NCBI GenBank assembly: GCA_002418705.1
Contig: DIEQ01000094.1
Coordinates: 1-24,826, forward strand
From: Mageeibacillus sp. UBA5770
GTDB taxonomy: Bacteria; Bacillota_A; Clostridia; Saccharofermentanales; Saccharofermentanaceae
Direction: 5' to 3'
DNA: 24,826 nt
Part shown: in pieces, positions 1 to 7,601 of the stretch
How the letters are laid out: every line of letters begins with the position of its first letter
Position numbering within the stretch: the stretch's first letter is position 1
The notes under the pieces: model-generated
The model's input: only the letters and a program-made list of their open reading frames with translations
What the model was told of the DNA's origin: nothing
Databases searched by the model: none
Made by a program: the position numbers and the translations under genes

Positions 1-875
1 AGCATGATGTTCATGATGCCGATACCTCCGACAATAAGAGAGATGCTTGCGATGCCGCCCAGGAGAAGCGACATGGTACTCATGACACTGTCAAAGGCAC
101 TCAGGATATCACCCATGTTGAATATGGAATATCCTTTGTCTTCGCTGTCATCCGAGGGAGCCTTGATCTTCGTGCCCAGAAAATTCTCGAGGGTCTGTTT
201 GCCCTGGTCTATCTCCCCTACTGTGACAGTGCTTGCATTAAAGGACCGGATGGAAGTCTGGTTCATAAGACGCGAAGCTGTGCTGATCGGAATATACACA
301 GATGAGTCCTGTGAACTCATCGAAGCCGCCCCGTCTTCCTCCAACACACCGACAATCTCAAAAGAACGCCCGAGCATTGTGAAATCACTTCCGACAACAT
401 CGGTATGTCCGAACAGGTCTTTTGCAATCTTAGCGCCGACGACGGCGACATTGAGTCTGTTCTCATTGTCTCCCGGCTGAATAAATCTTCCGGTTACAAC
501 CGTCACGCCGTCCACTTCAACTGAATTTTCGGTGACACCGGAAATACTTGCGGAAGATGTTTTACCGTCCGCCTTTACTGTATCAGCCGAACTGATCGCC
601 GGGGCAATCAATCCTATACCATCTTTATTTTCGAGGTTTTCCAGATCTTCGAGGGTAATATAGGTCTGTTTGGGACTGGTGATGTTAACAATCAGTTTGT
701 TGCCGCCAAGGCCTTCAAGTTCCGTTGTAACCGAATCGGTTGCGCCCTGCACAATACCAACCAGAAGTGTAACGGAAAGCACGCCGATAATAATACCGAG
801 CATCGTAAGGAACGATCTCATCTTGTTACTGAGGATGGCGGAGAATGCCATTTTTATGGCTTGCGTAAGCTTCAT
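1..875 (-). CDS. MacB/FtsX-type ABC transporter permease (partial, C-terminus outside window)
   Basis: This is the membrane subunit of a MacB-type (ABC3) exporter. About 291 codons are present and the frame stays open to base 1. The protein starts [14 protein letters not shown], and the first membrane helix (about residues 22-42) contains TMLGIIIGV, the hallmark start of MacB/FtsX permeases. A long extracytoplasmic MacB_PCD-like domain follows. A second hydrophobic helix, ending IVGGIGIMNIM, lies at the window edge; in this family two more helices follow. The ATG overlaps the TGA of the upstream ATPase gene as ATGA, and GGGAGG lies 12 bases upstream, so the two are translationally coupled. 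It should pair with the ATPase at 872-1615 and the adaptor at 1627-3150 to expel a peptide, drug or lipid-like substrate. The substrate cannot be read from sequence. Confidence 0.93.
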   Translation of the reverse strand, partial: MKLTQAIKMAFSAILSNKMRSFLTMLGIIIGVLSVTLLVGIVQGATDSVTTELEGLGGNKLIVNITSPKQTYITLEDLENLENKDGIGLIAPAISSADTVKADGKTSSASISGVTENSVEVDGVTVVTGRFIQPGDNENRLNVAVVGAKIAKDLFGHTDVVGSDFTMLGRSFEIVGVLEEDGAASMSSQDSSVYIPISTASRLMNQTSIRSFNASTVTVGEIDQGKQTLENFLGTKIKAPSDDSEDKGYSIFNMGDILSAFDSVMSTMSLLLGGIASISLIVGGIGIMNIM

Positions 876-1615
876 TTCTTCATCGCCTCCCTGTGCTGTC
901 TTTCGAGTTTTCTCTCTTCGGCAAGAAAAGCAGCCTCATCGTCGAATTTGCTGTCAAGTACGATGCGTCCGTCAACCAGACGTACGCGGCGCCTGGCTTC
1001 CTCGGCCGTATGAACATCATGGGTGATCAGGAGAACTGTGTTTCCCGATTCATAGAGTTCATGCAGCAGTTCGAGAATCTCTTTGCTGGATCTGGAATCA
1101 AGGTTGCCGGTCGGTTCGTCAGCCAGAATCAGTGCGGGTTTTGTTACGATGGCACGGGCTATGGCAACACGCTGCTGCTGACCTCCGGACAGCTGATTCG
1201 GCCGGTGGTGCATACGCGATTCGAGACCGACGCGTTTGAGCGCTTCGATCGCCCGGGCCTTTCGCTGTGCAAGTCCAACACCCTGATATACCAGGGGAAG
1301 TTCGACATTTTCAAGTGCCGTGAGCTTCTGCAGCAGGTTAAACTGCTGGAACACAAACCCGATCTCGCGATTCCTGAGTGTTGCCATCTGCCTGTCAGTA
1401 AACGAGGAGATATCCTGCCCGCGCAGAAGATACTGTCCTTCATCTGCGGCATCGAGGCAGCCGATAATGTTCATCAGTGTTGATTTTCCGCTGCCTGAGG
1501 CTCCTATGATGGCAACAAACTCATGTTCCTCGATTGTGAGGGATAATTGATCCACCGCATGGACGGTCTCCCCCCCGAGTACATAGGTCTTACTTATATT
1601 TTTAAGCTCAATCAT
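872..1615 (-). CDS. MacB/LolD-type ABC transporter ATP-binding protein
   Basis: This 247-residue nucleotide-binding subunit powers the adjacent FtsX-type permease. Walker A is GASGSGKST (residues 38-46), the Q-loop Gln is at about 90, the signature is LSGGQQQR (142-149), and Walker B ends [11 protein letters not shown], with the catalytic Glu at about 167. The ADEPTGNLD form is typical of the MacB/LolD/FtsE group. The C-terminus is an extra charged tail rich in Lys and Arg. The ATG lies 11 bases after the adaptor's stop and has AAGGGG upstream. The gene ends inside the start codon of the permease. It is part of the six-gene operon starting at the GntR gene. The family assignment is firm; the transported substrate is unknown. 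Confidence 0.95.
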   Translation of the reverse strand: MIELKNISKTYVLGGETVHAVDQLSLTIEEHEFVAIIGASGSGKSTLMNIIGCLDAADEGQYLLRGQDISSFTDRQMATLRNREIGFVFQQFNLLQKLTALENVELPLVYQGVGLAQRKARAIEALKRVGLESRMHHRPNQLSGGQQQRVAIARAIVTKPALILADEPTGNLDSRSSKEILELLHELYESGNTVLLITHDVHTAEEARRRVRLVDGRIVLDSKFDDEAAFLAEERKLERQHREAMKK

Positions 1616-1626
1616 TTTGATGCCCC

Positions 1627-3150
1627 TTAATTTCCCTCGCCCCTGCCGCCGAACATGAAGTTCGACGAATCGGTGCTGGCAGAAAGATCCTTCACATACT
1701 GTCCTTCTTCCAAACCGGAAAGAATTTCTGCCTGTGAACTGTTAAAAAGTCCGACCGTAATTTTAGTCTGTATGCCGTCCGGATTTGCTGCGGCCTCTTT
1801 TGATCCGGCTTCCGGAACTGCCATTACATATTTTTCACCGTCAACCGTCTTTATCGCGGAGACAGGAATCAAAAGCACATCCGTATGCGACGCAACCAGG
1901 ATATCGGCTCTTGCGCTCATTCCGGACATTATTTTATCTGCCTGGTCGACAATAATTGTAACGTCATACGTTGTCATTCCGCCTGCGTAATTGCCGGTTC
2001 CGGAGATGCGTGTTACTTTGCCGGAGAATGTAGCTCCAGCAAGTGCATCAAGTGCGATTTGGGCTGTCTGACCTTCCTGAATATTGGCTATATCAAGTTC
2101 ATCAACCGCTACAACCAACTCAAACGCTTCGTTCGATCCGACAGAAAAGAGCACGGATCCTTCAGGCACTGTGGTTCCCTGGACCGCGTTCAGGTTTTCA
2201 ATGACGCCGTCCTGCGGAGCCCGGACTGCGAGCTGCTCTTTTTGCGCCAGCTTTTCAGTGAGCTGGTCAAGCGTATTCTGCCGCGCAGTCAGAAGCTGCA
2301 GATAGGAGGACGGATATACAGATTCCGCAAGCCTGATAAGCGTATCCCCTGCGTTCACCATGTCATTGACCGAAACTTCGATTTCCGACACAATGCCTTC
2401 CGATCCGGTAATGTAATAAGGGACATGTACGGAAAGTGTTCCTTTGCCAAGCGCCGTTCCCTGCTTGTCGGCAATGGCTGCTCCCGCACCAATCTCATAG
2501 GAATCGTCCTCGATAAGGACGGATGCCTCCCCGTTCAGGAAGGTCTCGATTGTCGTCTCTACAATTGCAGCTCCGATCGTTACAGTGACAGGGTCACCGG
2601 CGGCAACAGCCGAAGCAGGTACAAAGCGCAGCTCCATCCTGTCATCTACGGAAAGGAGCAGCAGACCGCTGCTTGTCTGCATGGCGGACGCTGCTTCCTG
2701 TCCGGAAACCACGTAGACTGCTTTCACGCGGCCTGATACCGGGGAGATAATCCTGGAACTTTTCGATTTGTCTGCCATAAGGAGCTGGGAATCCTGCGAA
2801 GTCAGATTCGACTGAAGGGCTGCTATTTCATCGTCAATGGTGTCACTCGACAGGGTAAAGACCAGATCTCCTTTTTTGACAAAATCACCGTTCTTAACGG
2901 TAAGGGCGCCCATTTCAGCCATAAGGGGTGCATAAACAGTTGTTGCGGATGCCGGTTTCAGTGAGCCGCTCGCCTGCACAGTCACAGAAATATCACCGTT
3001 CTCCGCCTGAACATTTTTGGCGGATGCCGCAAGTGCAAGGGCCGCCTGTGTTGAAGCCCGGTATGCAGCAAACGAACCCGCACCGATTAATACAGCAATG
3101 GCACCTATAACCACCCACTTAACCCATTTTCTTTTCTTTATATCAGCCAT
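1627..3150 (-). CDS. HlyD/MFP-family efflux adaptor (YknX-like), membrane-anchored
   Basis: This is the adaptor of an ABC efflux complex, about 507 residues. An N-terminal anchor (about residues 9-30) is followed by the biotinyl-lipoyl/HlyD core, with the paired motifs VYAPLMAEMGALTVKNGDFV and VRAPQDGVIENLNAVQGTTV. Between them the sequence is longer than usual and Ala/Ser-rich, and a region with coiled-coil character (SSYLQLLTARQNTLDQL) precedes the second lipoyl half. The tail is Gly-rich (FGGRGEGN). I chose the ATG at 3150 because AGGAGG sits 6 bases upstream. An in-frame GTG at 3189 overlaps the previous stop but lacks a ribosome binding site. In Gram-positives such proteins work with MacB-like pairs (YknXYZ in Bacillus), which matches the two genes downstream. 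Confidence 0.93.
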   Translation of the reverse strand: MADIKKRKWVKWVVIGAIAVLIGAGSFAAYRASTQAALALAASAKNVQAENGDISVTVQASGSLKPASATTVYAPLMAEMGALTVKNGDFVKKGDLVFTLSSDTIDDEIAALQSNLTSQDSQLLMADKSKSSRIISPVSGRVKAVYVVSGQEAASAMQTSSGLLLLSVDDRMELRFVPASAVAAGDPVTVTIGAAIVETTIETFLNGEASVLIEDDSYEIGAGAAIADKQGTALGKGTLSVHVPYYITGSEGIVSEIEVSVNDMVNAGDTLIRLAESVYPSSYLQLLTARQNTLDQLTEKLAQKEQLAVRAPQDGVIENLNAVQGTTVPEGSVLFSVGSNEAFELVVAVDELDIANIQEGQTAQIALDALAGATFSGKVTRISGTGNYAGGMTTYDVTIIVDQADKIMSGMSARADILVASHTDVLLIPVSAIKTVDGEKYVMAVPEAGSKEAAANPDGIQTKITVGLFNSSQAEILSGLEEGQYVKDLSASTDSSNFMFGGRGEGN

Positions 3151-3185
3151 GATATCCTCCTGATCTGATTTTGCAGTCTGCAAAA

Positions 3186-4058
3186 TCACTTAACACTTGT
3201 GTGTCGGGTTATGAGCCGTGCTGTCCATAAAAGCAGCCCGATCATGATAAACGGAATAATTACATAGTAACCGATTCCGATGATTCCTGTATCACTTCCG
3301 GCAGCTGCGAACCCGGAATGATTGAAGCTGTCGCTGAGCTGCGAGAACATTGTCTGTGTCACAATTTTGAAGCCTGTCAGGGCGCCGTTGGGACCTGTTG
3401 TAATCTTCATTCCAAAAGGAACAAAAAGGACGGTAACCACACTGACAATCTGGAGGGCGACATATTCGGCAAAATAAACCAGAACCGGACCGCCGACGCC
3501 CAGCTTGTGAAGCTTGGAAAGGCTGCCTGCCGTTATTGCAAAGTATGCCTCTGTAAGGAGAAGAACAATAGACATCACCAGCATTACCGCAACAAAAAAC
3601 CACATGGCTGTCTGGTGGTTTTCAAGGCCGACCTGAGTCAGAAATCCGTGATAAACAGCAGATATGGCGGAAAGCTGCTCCGGTGACCTGACAAAGTCTG
3701 CCATGATAACACCTGTAATGACAGCAGCACCGACCAGATAACTGAGTGCGGACCATACAAAGCCTGTCAGAAGCTTGCTCCAGAGCAGCTGTGACGGATG
3801 TACGGGCAGTGTGTGGGTCAGGTACCCTTCATTTGAATACATATTCTTATAATAACGCCAGATAACAAGAACAAATGCGATCCCGACCTGCGCAAAACAC
3901 ATTGCGATCATGAGCACGAAAGAAATGCGGGAAATGACACCAAGGTTAAGCCTTCCCGTTACAATATGAACCAGGGCCAGGAAAATCGTAACCAGATATA
4001 CAAAAGGAATAATACGCGCCGTTGCGCGGAACTCATGCTTTACAAGCTTACCGAACAT
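3186..4058 (-). CDS. ABC-2-type transporter permease
   Basis: This 290-residue polytopic membrane protein has about six hydrophobic segments, for example around residues 17-35, 45-68, 105-128, 153-175, 195-218 and 252-282. It opens MFGKLVKHEFRATAR, a start typical of ABC-2 permeases of BcrB/YtrC style. Its first 19 bases overlap the end of the ATPase gene at 4040-4747, with which it should form a transporter. The substrate is not evident; such pairs behind YtrA-like regulators are often linked to cell-envelope stress or peptide antibiotics (family knowledge). The adaptor gene follows after 35 bases, so this pair and the MacB-type pair share a transcript. Confidence 0.88.
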   Translation of the reverse strand: MFGKLVKHEFRATARIIPFVYLVTIFLALVHIVTGRLNLGVISRISFVLMIAMCFAQVGIAFVLVIWRYYKNMYSNEGYLTHTLPVHPSQLLWSKLLTGFVWSALSYLVGAAVITGVIMADFVRSPEQLSAISAVYHGFLTQVGLENHQTAMWFFVAVMLVMSIVLLLTEAYFAITAGSLSKLHKLGVGGPVLVYFAEYVALQIVSVVTVLFVPFGMKITTGPNGALTGFKIVTQTMFSQLSDSFNHSGFAAAGSDTGIIGIGYYVIIPFIMIGLLLWTARLITRHTSVK

Positions 4059-4747
4059 GCAAACACCTCCCTGAATAATTCATCGACACTTTTGCCGTAT
4101 TTTTCGCGGACGGAATCGACTTCTTCGTAGAGCTTCAGTTCGCCGAAGCCCAGAAAAATCACGCTGTCAAAAATTTTCTCAACATCCGCAATCATATGTG
4201 TTGCAAAAACCATGATGGAATCTTCCTGGTACTGCTTGAGTGTGACATCAAGGATCGCGCTTCTTGTCGCCGGATCCACTCCGCCCATAGGTTCATCGAG
4301 CAGGTATATTTTTGCTTTTCTCGCCATAACCAGGATCAGCTGCAGCTTTTCCTGCATGCCCTTCGACATATTCTTGATCGGCTGCCTGTCATCGAGTCGG
4401 AACTGCCTGAGCATTTCTTCTGCCTTGACCCGGTCAAAGTCCGGGTAGAAGTCCGCAAAGTAGTCGAAGGCATCTTTGGGCCGCATCCATCCGCTCAGGT
4501 ACGTTTTTTCGGGAAGATAGGAAGTAATCCCCTTCGTATGCATATCAGGCTTATGGCCGTCTAAAAGTACCGACCCCTGATAATCACTTGTCAGACCTGC
4601 CATAATTTTGAGAAGTGTTGATTTGCCGCAGCCGTTGGGCCCGAGAAGACCTACGATTTTGCCGGCCTCAAGATTCATCGTAAGGTTATTCAGAACCGTA
4701 TTACTGCCAAATTTCTTGTTCAGATTTTGAAGTTCAATGATGCTCAT
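4040..4747 (-). CDS. ABC transporter ATP-binding protein (BcrA/YtrB-like)
   Basis: This 235-residue ATPase has Walker A GPNGCGKST (residues 36-44), signature MSKGMQEKL (127-135), and Walker B IYLLDEPMGGVDP (about 147-159). The signature reads MSKGM instead of LSGGQ, as is common in the BcrA/YtrB branch that works with ABC-2 permeases. It starts one base after the stop of the GntR gene and overlaps the permease gene by 19 bases, so translation of all three is probably coupled. It should energise the permease at 3186-4058. Confidence 0.95.
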   Translation of the reverse strand: MSIIELQNLNKKFGSNTVLNNLTMNLEAGKIVGLLGPNGCGKSTLLKIMAGLTSDYQGSVLLDGHKPDMHTKGITSYLPEKTYLSGWMRPKDAFDYFADFYPDFDRVKAEEMLRQFRLDDRQPIKNMSKGMQEKLQLILVMARKAKIYLLDEPMGGVDPATRSAILDVTLKQYQEDSIMVFATHMIADVEKIFDSVIFLGFGELKLYEEVDSVREKYGKSVDELFREVFACSVSL

Positions 4748-4748
4748 T

Positions 4749-5120
4749 TCAAATATTCTCCTTCTTCATAGTTTCTTCAACCATAGACAGCCATTGCTCC
4801 CTCGTATAACCGAGCTGCTTCATATGCTTAACAAAATCCGCAACTTCCTGATCAACAAGGCTGGACCGCGCTTCACGGATTCTGTCTGTATCGGCCGTAA
4901 TAAACCGGCCGCTGGTTCGCTCCGTGTATACAAGGCCTTCCCTTTCAAGCTCCGAGAGAGCCCTCTGAACTGTATTCGGATTCACCTTGAACTCGACGGC
5001 CAGATCCCGGACACTCGCTACTCGGTCACCCGGATTCCATTCTCCCCCTGCGATCCGAATGGTAAAAAGCTTCACCAGCTGAAGGTAAATCGGAGTATTC
5101 GATTCAAAAAAATAATCCAC
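4749..5120 (-). CDS. GntR-family regulator, YtrA-like
   Basis: This short GntR protein (123 residues) has an N-terminal winged helix: NTPIYLQLVKLFTIRIAGGE, then VASVRDLAVEFKVNPNTVQR, then the wing LEREGLVYTERTSGRF. There is no large effector domain, only about 45 mostly helical residues, which is the layout of the YtrA subfamily. These proteins usually repress the ABC transporter operon that they head, and this gene is the first of such an operon. AAAGGAGACACG precedes the initiator, and the conserved MDYFFESNTPIY start supports it. The likely operator is the inverted repeat at 5188-5229. Confidence 0.92.
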   Translation of the reverse strand: MDYFFESNTPIYLQLVKLFTIRIAGGEWNPGDRVASVRDLAVEFKVNPNTVQRALSELEREGLVYTERTSGRFITADTDRIREARSSLVDQEVADFVKHMKQLGYTREQWLSMVEETMKKENI

Positions 5121-5187
5121 CGTGTCTCCTTTCTTCCGGATTCATACAGCAATCGCTGATTAGAGAAACCGGAACTTTATATAAATT

Positions 5188-5229
5188 GTATTATTGTGTT
5201 GCTGTACTACGTACTTAATACAATAATAC
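5188..5229. promoter_or_regulatory. Inverted-repeat operator candidate upstream of the gntR-ABC operon
   Basis: GTATTATTG (5188-5196) and its exact reverse complement CAATAATAC (5221-5229) flank a 24-base centre that contains GTACTACGTAC. The element lies 68 bases upstream of the GntR start. On the minus strand TACAAT and TATATAAA at the inner edge could serve as a -10 region, although no clear -35 is seen. Placement fits autoregulation by the GntR protein. The binding itself is inferred. Confidence 0.5.
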
Positions 5230-5326
5230 GAAAGGAATTCGATGTCAATCCTATTTTTTAAATTCCTATGAACCGGTTCCCGAATATTTTGTTGCGCCGC
5301 GCATCCAGAACTTATAGGCACCGTAA

Positions 5327-5371
5327 AAGAACCGGATACTGCAGCGGTTAGCTGTAAAGTATCCGGTTCTT
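5327..5371 (-). terminator. Intrinsic terminator after the alcohol dehydrogenase gene
   Basis: A perfect 14-base stem (AAGAACCGGATACT at 5327-5340 with AGTATCCGGTTCTT at 5358-5371) encloses a 17-base loop that can pair further (CAGC/GCTG). On the minus strand it is followed by TTTTACGG, and on the plus strand by TCGTTTTTT, so it may work both ways. It lies about 50 bases after the stop of the minus-strand dehydrogenase gene and separates it from the ABC operon. The rest of 5121-5418 holds the operator candidate and no convincing gene. Confidence 0.75.
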
Positions 5372-5418
5372 CGTTTTTTAATTCTTTTGAATATCAGACC
5401 CTGACAAGCAGTCAGATC

Positions 5419-6591
5419 TTACAGGGCAAGCCTGTAAATGGCTTCGACATCCTTCGGTCCGAGCTTCATAAAGCCGCCGATTTTGTCTTCTTCCGTAACA
5501 CCGAGATGCTTTACCAGTTCGGGAATATCCTTCTCATCTGCACTGATATCCGCGAAATTAGCCGGCATACCGATGGATGTCAGGAATGAACGGAACCGCT
5601 GTATTCCTTCAAGTGCCGTGATCTCGGGGTTGGCAAAATTCATATCACAGCCCCAGACACGTACGGCGAACTGTGCAAAACGATTGATGCTGTGGTTTCT
5701 GACATAGGTCATCCATGCAGGCATAATCACGGCAAGACCGGCGCCGTGCGCCACATCGTACAGCGCTGACAGTTCATGTTCAATCTGGTGGCTGCTCCAG
5801 TCCTGTCCGCGGCCAACGCCGCAGATGTTATTGTGGGCAACCATTCCCGCCCATAAGATGTTGGCGCGGGACTGATAGTCATCCAATTTGGCAATGACTT
5901 TGGGGGATTCCTCAATCATTGTTTTGAGGACAGCTTCACAGAGTCGGTCTGTGATCTCGACATCTTCTGTATTGGTAAAATAACGCTCGCAGACATGCGC
6001 CATAATATCCGTAATTCCGCAGGCGGTCTGATAGGCAGAAAGTGTTGCGGTAAATTCCGGGTTGAGGATAGAGAACATCGGACGTAGTGCCTCTCCGGAA
6101 GTAGCACGCTTAAACATGCCGTCTTCATGTGTGATAACAGAATCGGGGGAACCTTCGCTTCCGGCAGCTGCAATCGTCAGTACGGTACCGAGCTTAAGGG
6201 CCTTGACAACCGGTTTGCCGGTTCCGTAGAAATCCCAGAAATCCCCGTCATATACGGCACCGAGTGCAATAGCTTTTGCAGAATCGATGGCGCTTCCGCC
6301 GCCTACGGCAAGAACAAAGTCTACGCCTTCCGCCCGGCAAAGCTCGATGCCCTTATATACCAGGCCGCTGCGGGGATTGGGGGTTACTCCGCCTAGCTCA
6401 ATATATGGAATATCAGATGCTTTCAAAGAAGCTGTCACTTTATCAAACACACCGGTTTTTTTGACGGAACCGCCGCCGTAATGAATCAGAACTTTCGTTC
6501 CTCCGAATCTTTTAACCAGTTCACCGATACTCTTTTCACTGTCTTTTCCGAATGCAAAATAGGTAGGTGCAAAAAATGTAAAATTATCCAT
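5419..6591 (-). CDS. Iron-containing alcohol dehydrogenase (butanol dehydrogenase-like)
   Basis: This 390-residue enzyme is predicted to interconvert an aldehyde and an alcohol with NAD(P)H in the cytoplasm. The N-terminal nucleotide-binding half has HYGGGSVKKTG (about 37-47) and VGGGSAIDSAKAIA (96-109). The metal ligands of the Fe-ADH family are visible as Asp195 and His199 (DIMAH), His268 (SSHQIEH) and His282 (VAHGAG), with the family's usual spacing of 4 and 14. It most resembles the BdhA/YqhD branch that reduces aldehydes such as butyraldehyde. AGGAGGG precedes the ATG. It follows the LUD gene after a 96-base gap and ends at a strong terminator. The exact substrate is not predictable. Confidence 0.93.
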   Translation of the reverse strand: MDNFTFFAPTYFAFGKDSEKSIGELVKRFGGTKVLIHYGGGSVKKTGVFDKVTASLKASDIPYIELGGVTPNPRSGLVYKGIELCRAEGVDFVLAVGGGSAIDSAKAIALGAVYDGDFWDFYGTGKPVVKALKLGTVLTIAAAGSEGSPDSVITHEDGMFKRATSGEALRPMFSILNPEFTATLSAYQTACGITDIMAHVCERYFTNTEDVEITDRLCEAVLKTMIEESPKVIAKLDDYQSRANILWAGMVAHNNICGVGRGQDWSSHQIEHELSALYDVAHGAGLAVIMPAWMTYVRNHSINRFAQFAVRVWGCDMNFANPEITALEGIQRFRSFLTSIGMPANFADISADEKDIPELVKHLGVTEEDKIGGFMKLGPKDVEAIYRLAL

Positions 6592-6687
6592 GGTTTCCCT
6601 CCTGTTACGGTTACTTTATTGAATACATACAGCATAAACCTTAGAGTTAACCTTAAGGCAAGGTTTTGCAAAAAATATCTTTATAAA

Positions 6688-7332
6688 TCAATAGCCTGCC
6701 TCAAAGTTCAGCAGAATAACCTTGATCCTGCCTTTGGGCAGGTTCCTCTTAATGATTGTAAACTCGTTGCAGATTCGGTCGGGGCTCTTACAGTCTTCGC
6801 AGCTGCCGGACAAAGCACACGGCGTTTTCTTGCTGAGTCGGACGCAGTTGCCCGGTGCTGCAATTTCCCGGTTGCGTTCAATTGCCGCATCAAGATCCTT
6901 CACCCACTTATTTCTGCCGCAGACAATGATAACATTTTCAGGCCCATAGATCATCGCAGCGACACGGTTGCCCCTGCCGTCGACATTGTAGAGCCAGCCG
7001 TCAGCGGTTATGGCATTTGTGGACGCGAAGTAATAGTCCGCTGAAAAGGCCTGACGATATATTGCCTTTATCTCTTCGCCCGACTTTACATCGGGGTTAT
7101 TGCGGTCAAAGAATATGAAATCGCCCTTACGCAGATAGTCAAGAATCCCCGTCTCCTGAAGCGTCATGGAACCGCCCGCATTAACCGTGCTGCCTGGCTT
7201 TAAAAGCGAATCCAGGAGCAGCAGGATCTCCTCTTTTGAATCGACGATAAATGCATCCATTTGGTTTTCCTGGAGCTTTTTGACAAGTTTTTCGAGCTTA
7301 ACGCGCCAGATAAAATCAGTATTTACATCCAT
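6688..7332 (-). CDS. LUD-domain (DUF162) protein with C-terminal cysteine cluster
   Basis: This is a stand-alone LUD (LutC/YkgG-like) protein of 214 residues. Features of the fold include VNAGGSMTLQETGIL, STNAITADGWLYNVDGRGN and GPENVIIVCGRNK, which are typical of the Clostridia subfamily. Near the C-terminus five cysteines are spaced C-x8-C-x5-C-x2-C-x6-C (NCVRLSKKTPC...CEDC...RIC), suggesting metal or Fe-S binding. LutB and LutA partners of lactate oxidation are not present, so a lactate role should not be assumed. I chose the ATG at 7332, which has AAGGAGG upstream; the in-frame start at 7362 lacks a site. A minus-strand TATAAT at 7416-7421 is a possible -10. Confidence 0.85.
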   Translation of the reverse strand: MDVNTDFIWRVKLEKLVKKLQENQMDAFIVDSKEEILLLLDSLLKPGSTVNAGGSMTLQETGILDYLRKGDFIFFDRNNPDVKSGEEIKAIYRQAFSADYYFASTNAITADGWLYNVDGRGNRVAAMIYGPENVIIVCGRNKWVKDLDAAIERNREIAAPGNCVRLSKKTPCALSGSCEDCKSPDRICNEFTIIKRNLPKGRIKVILLNFEAGY

Positions 7333-7566
7333 TTTTTCCTCCTTGCACGTCTTAACGCACATTTACGCAAAAGTATTATGCGGCTTACCTGTAATGTTTT
7401 GCCGCACCGGTTCGTATTATAGTCAGAGGGGTGGTGAACAGCAGATTTATTTTGCATCAGAGAATTTTATAGTTTCAGTTTACATTCACGTCCTCAAAAG
7501 CGCAATGTTCGTATATCTGTCCGACATTCGAATCTCTCAGCCTTTCACCGATTTGTCATAACAACT

Positions 7567-7593
7567 TGATATAATATATGTACCGAAAGGAGG
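7567..7593 (+). promoter_or_regulatory. Extended -10 promoter and ribosome binding site of the serpin gene
   Basis: TG at 7567-7568, one base, then TATAAT (7570-7575) makes an extended -10 element. No consensus -35 lies 17 bases upstream. AAAGGAGG (7586-7593) lies 8 bases before the ATG at 7602, so transcription near 7582 would give a very short leader. The rest of 7333-7566 shows no gene that I can support. Confidence 0.6.
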
Positions 7594-7601
7594 TCTTTCC
7601 C

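Noticed and set aside
893..1483. A 196-codon plus-strand open frame
   Set aside because: It lies antisense to the MacB-type ATPase gene, whose motifs are complete, and has no supporting domain or ribosome binding site.
1885..2736. A 283-codon plus-strand open frame
   Set aside because: It is the antisense shadow of the HlyD-type adaptor; composition is unlike a real protein (excess Cys, Arg and Asn).
5242..5271. A 9-codon plus-strand frame after GAAAGGA next to the GntR operator
   Set aside because: It has a plausible ribosome binding site but is too short to support, and no conserved partner is visible.
6481..7044. A 187-codon plus-strand open frame across the dehydrogenase and LUD genes
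   Set aside because: It overlaps both real genes antisense and shows no recognisable domain.
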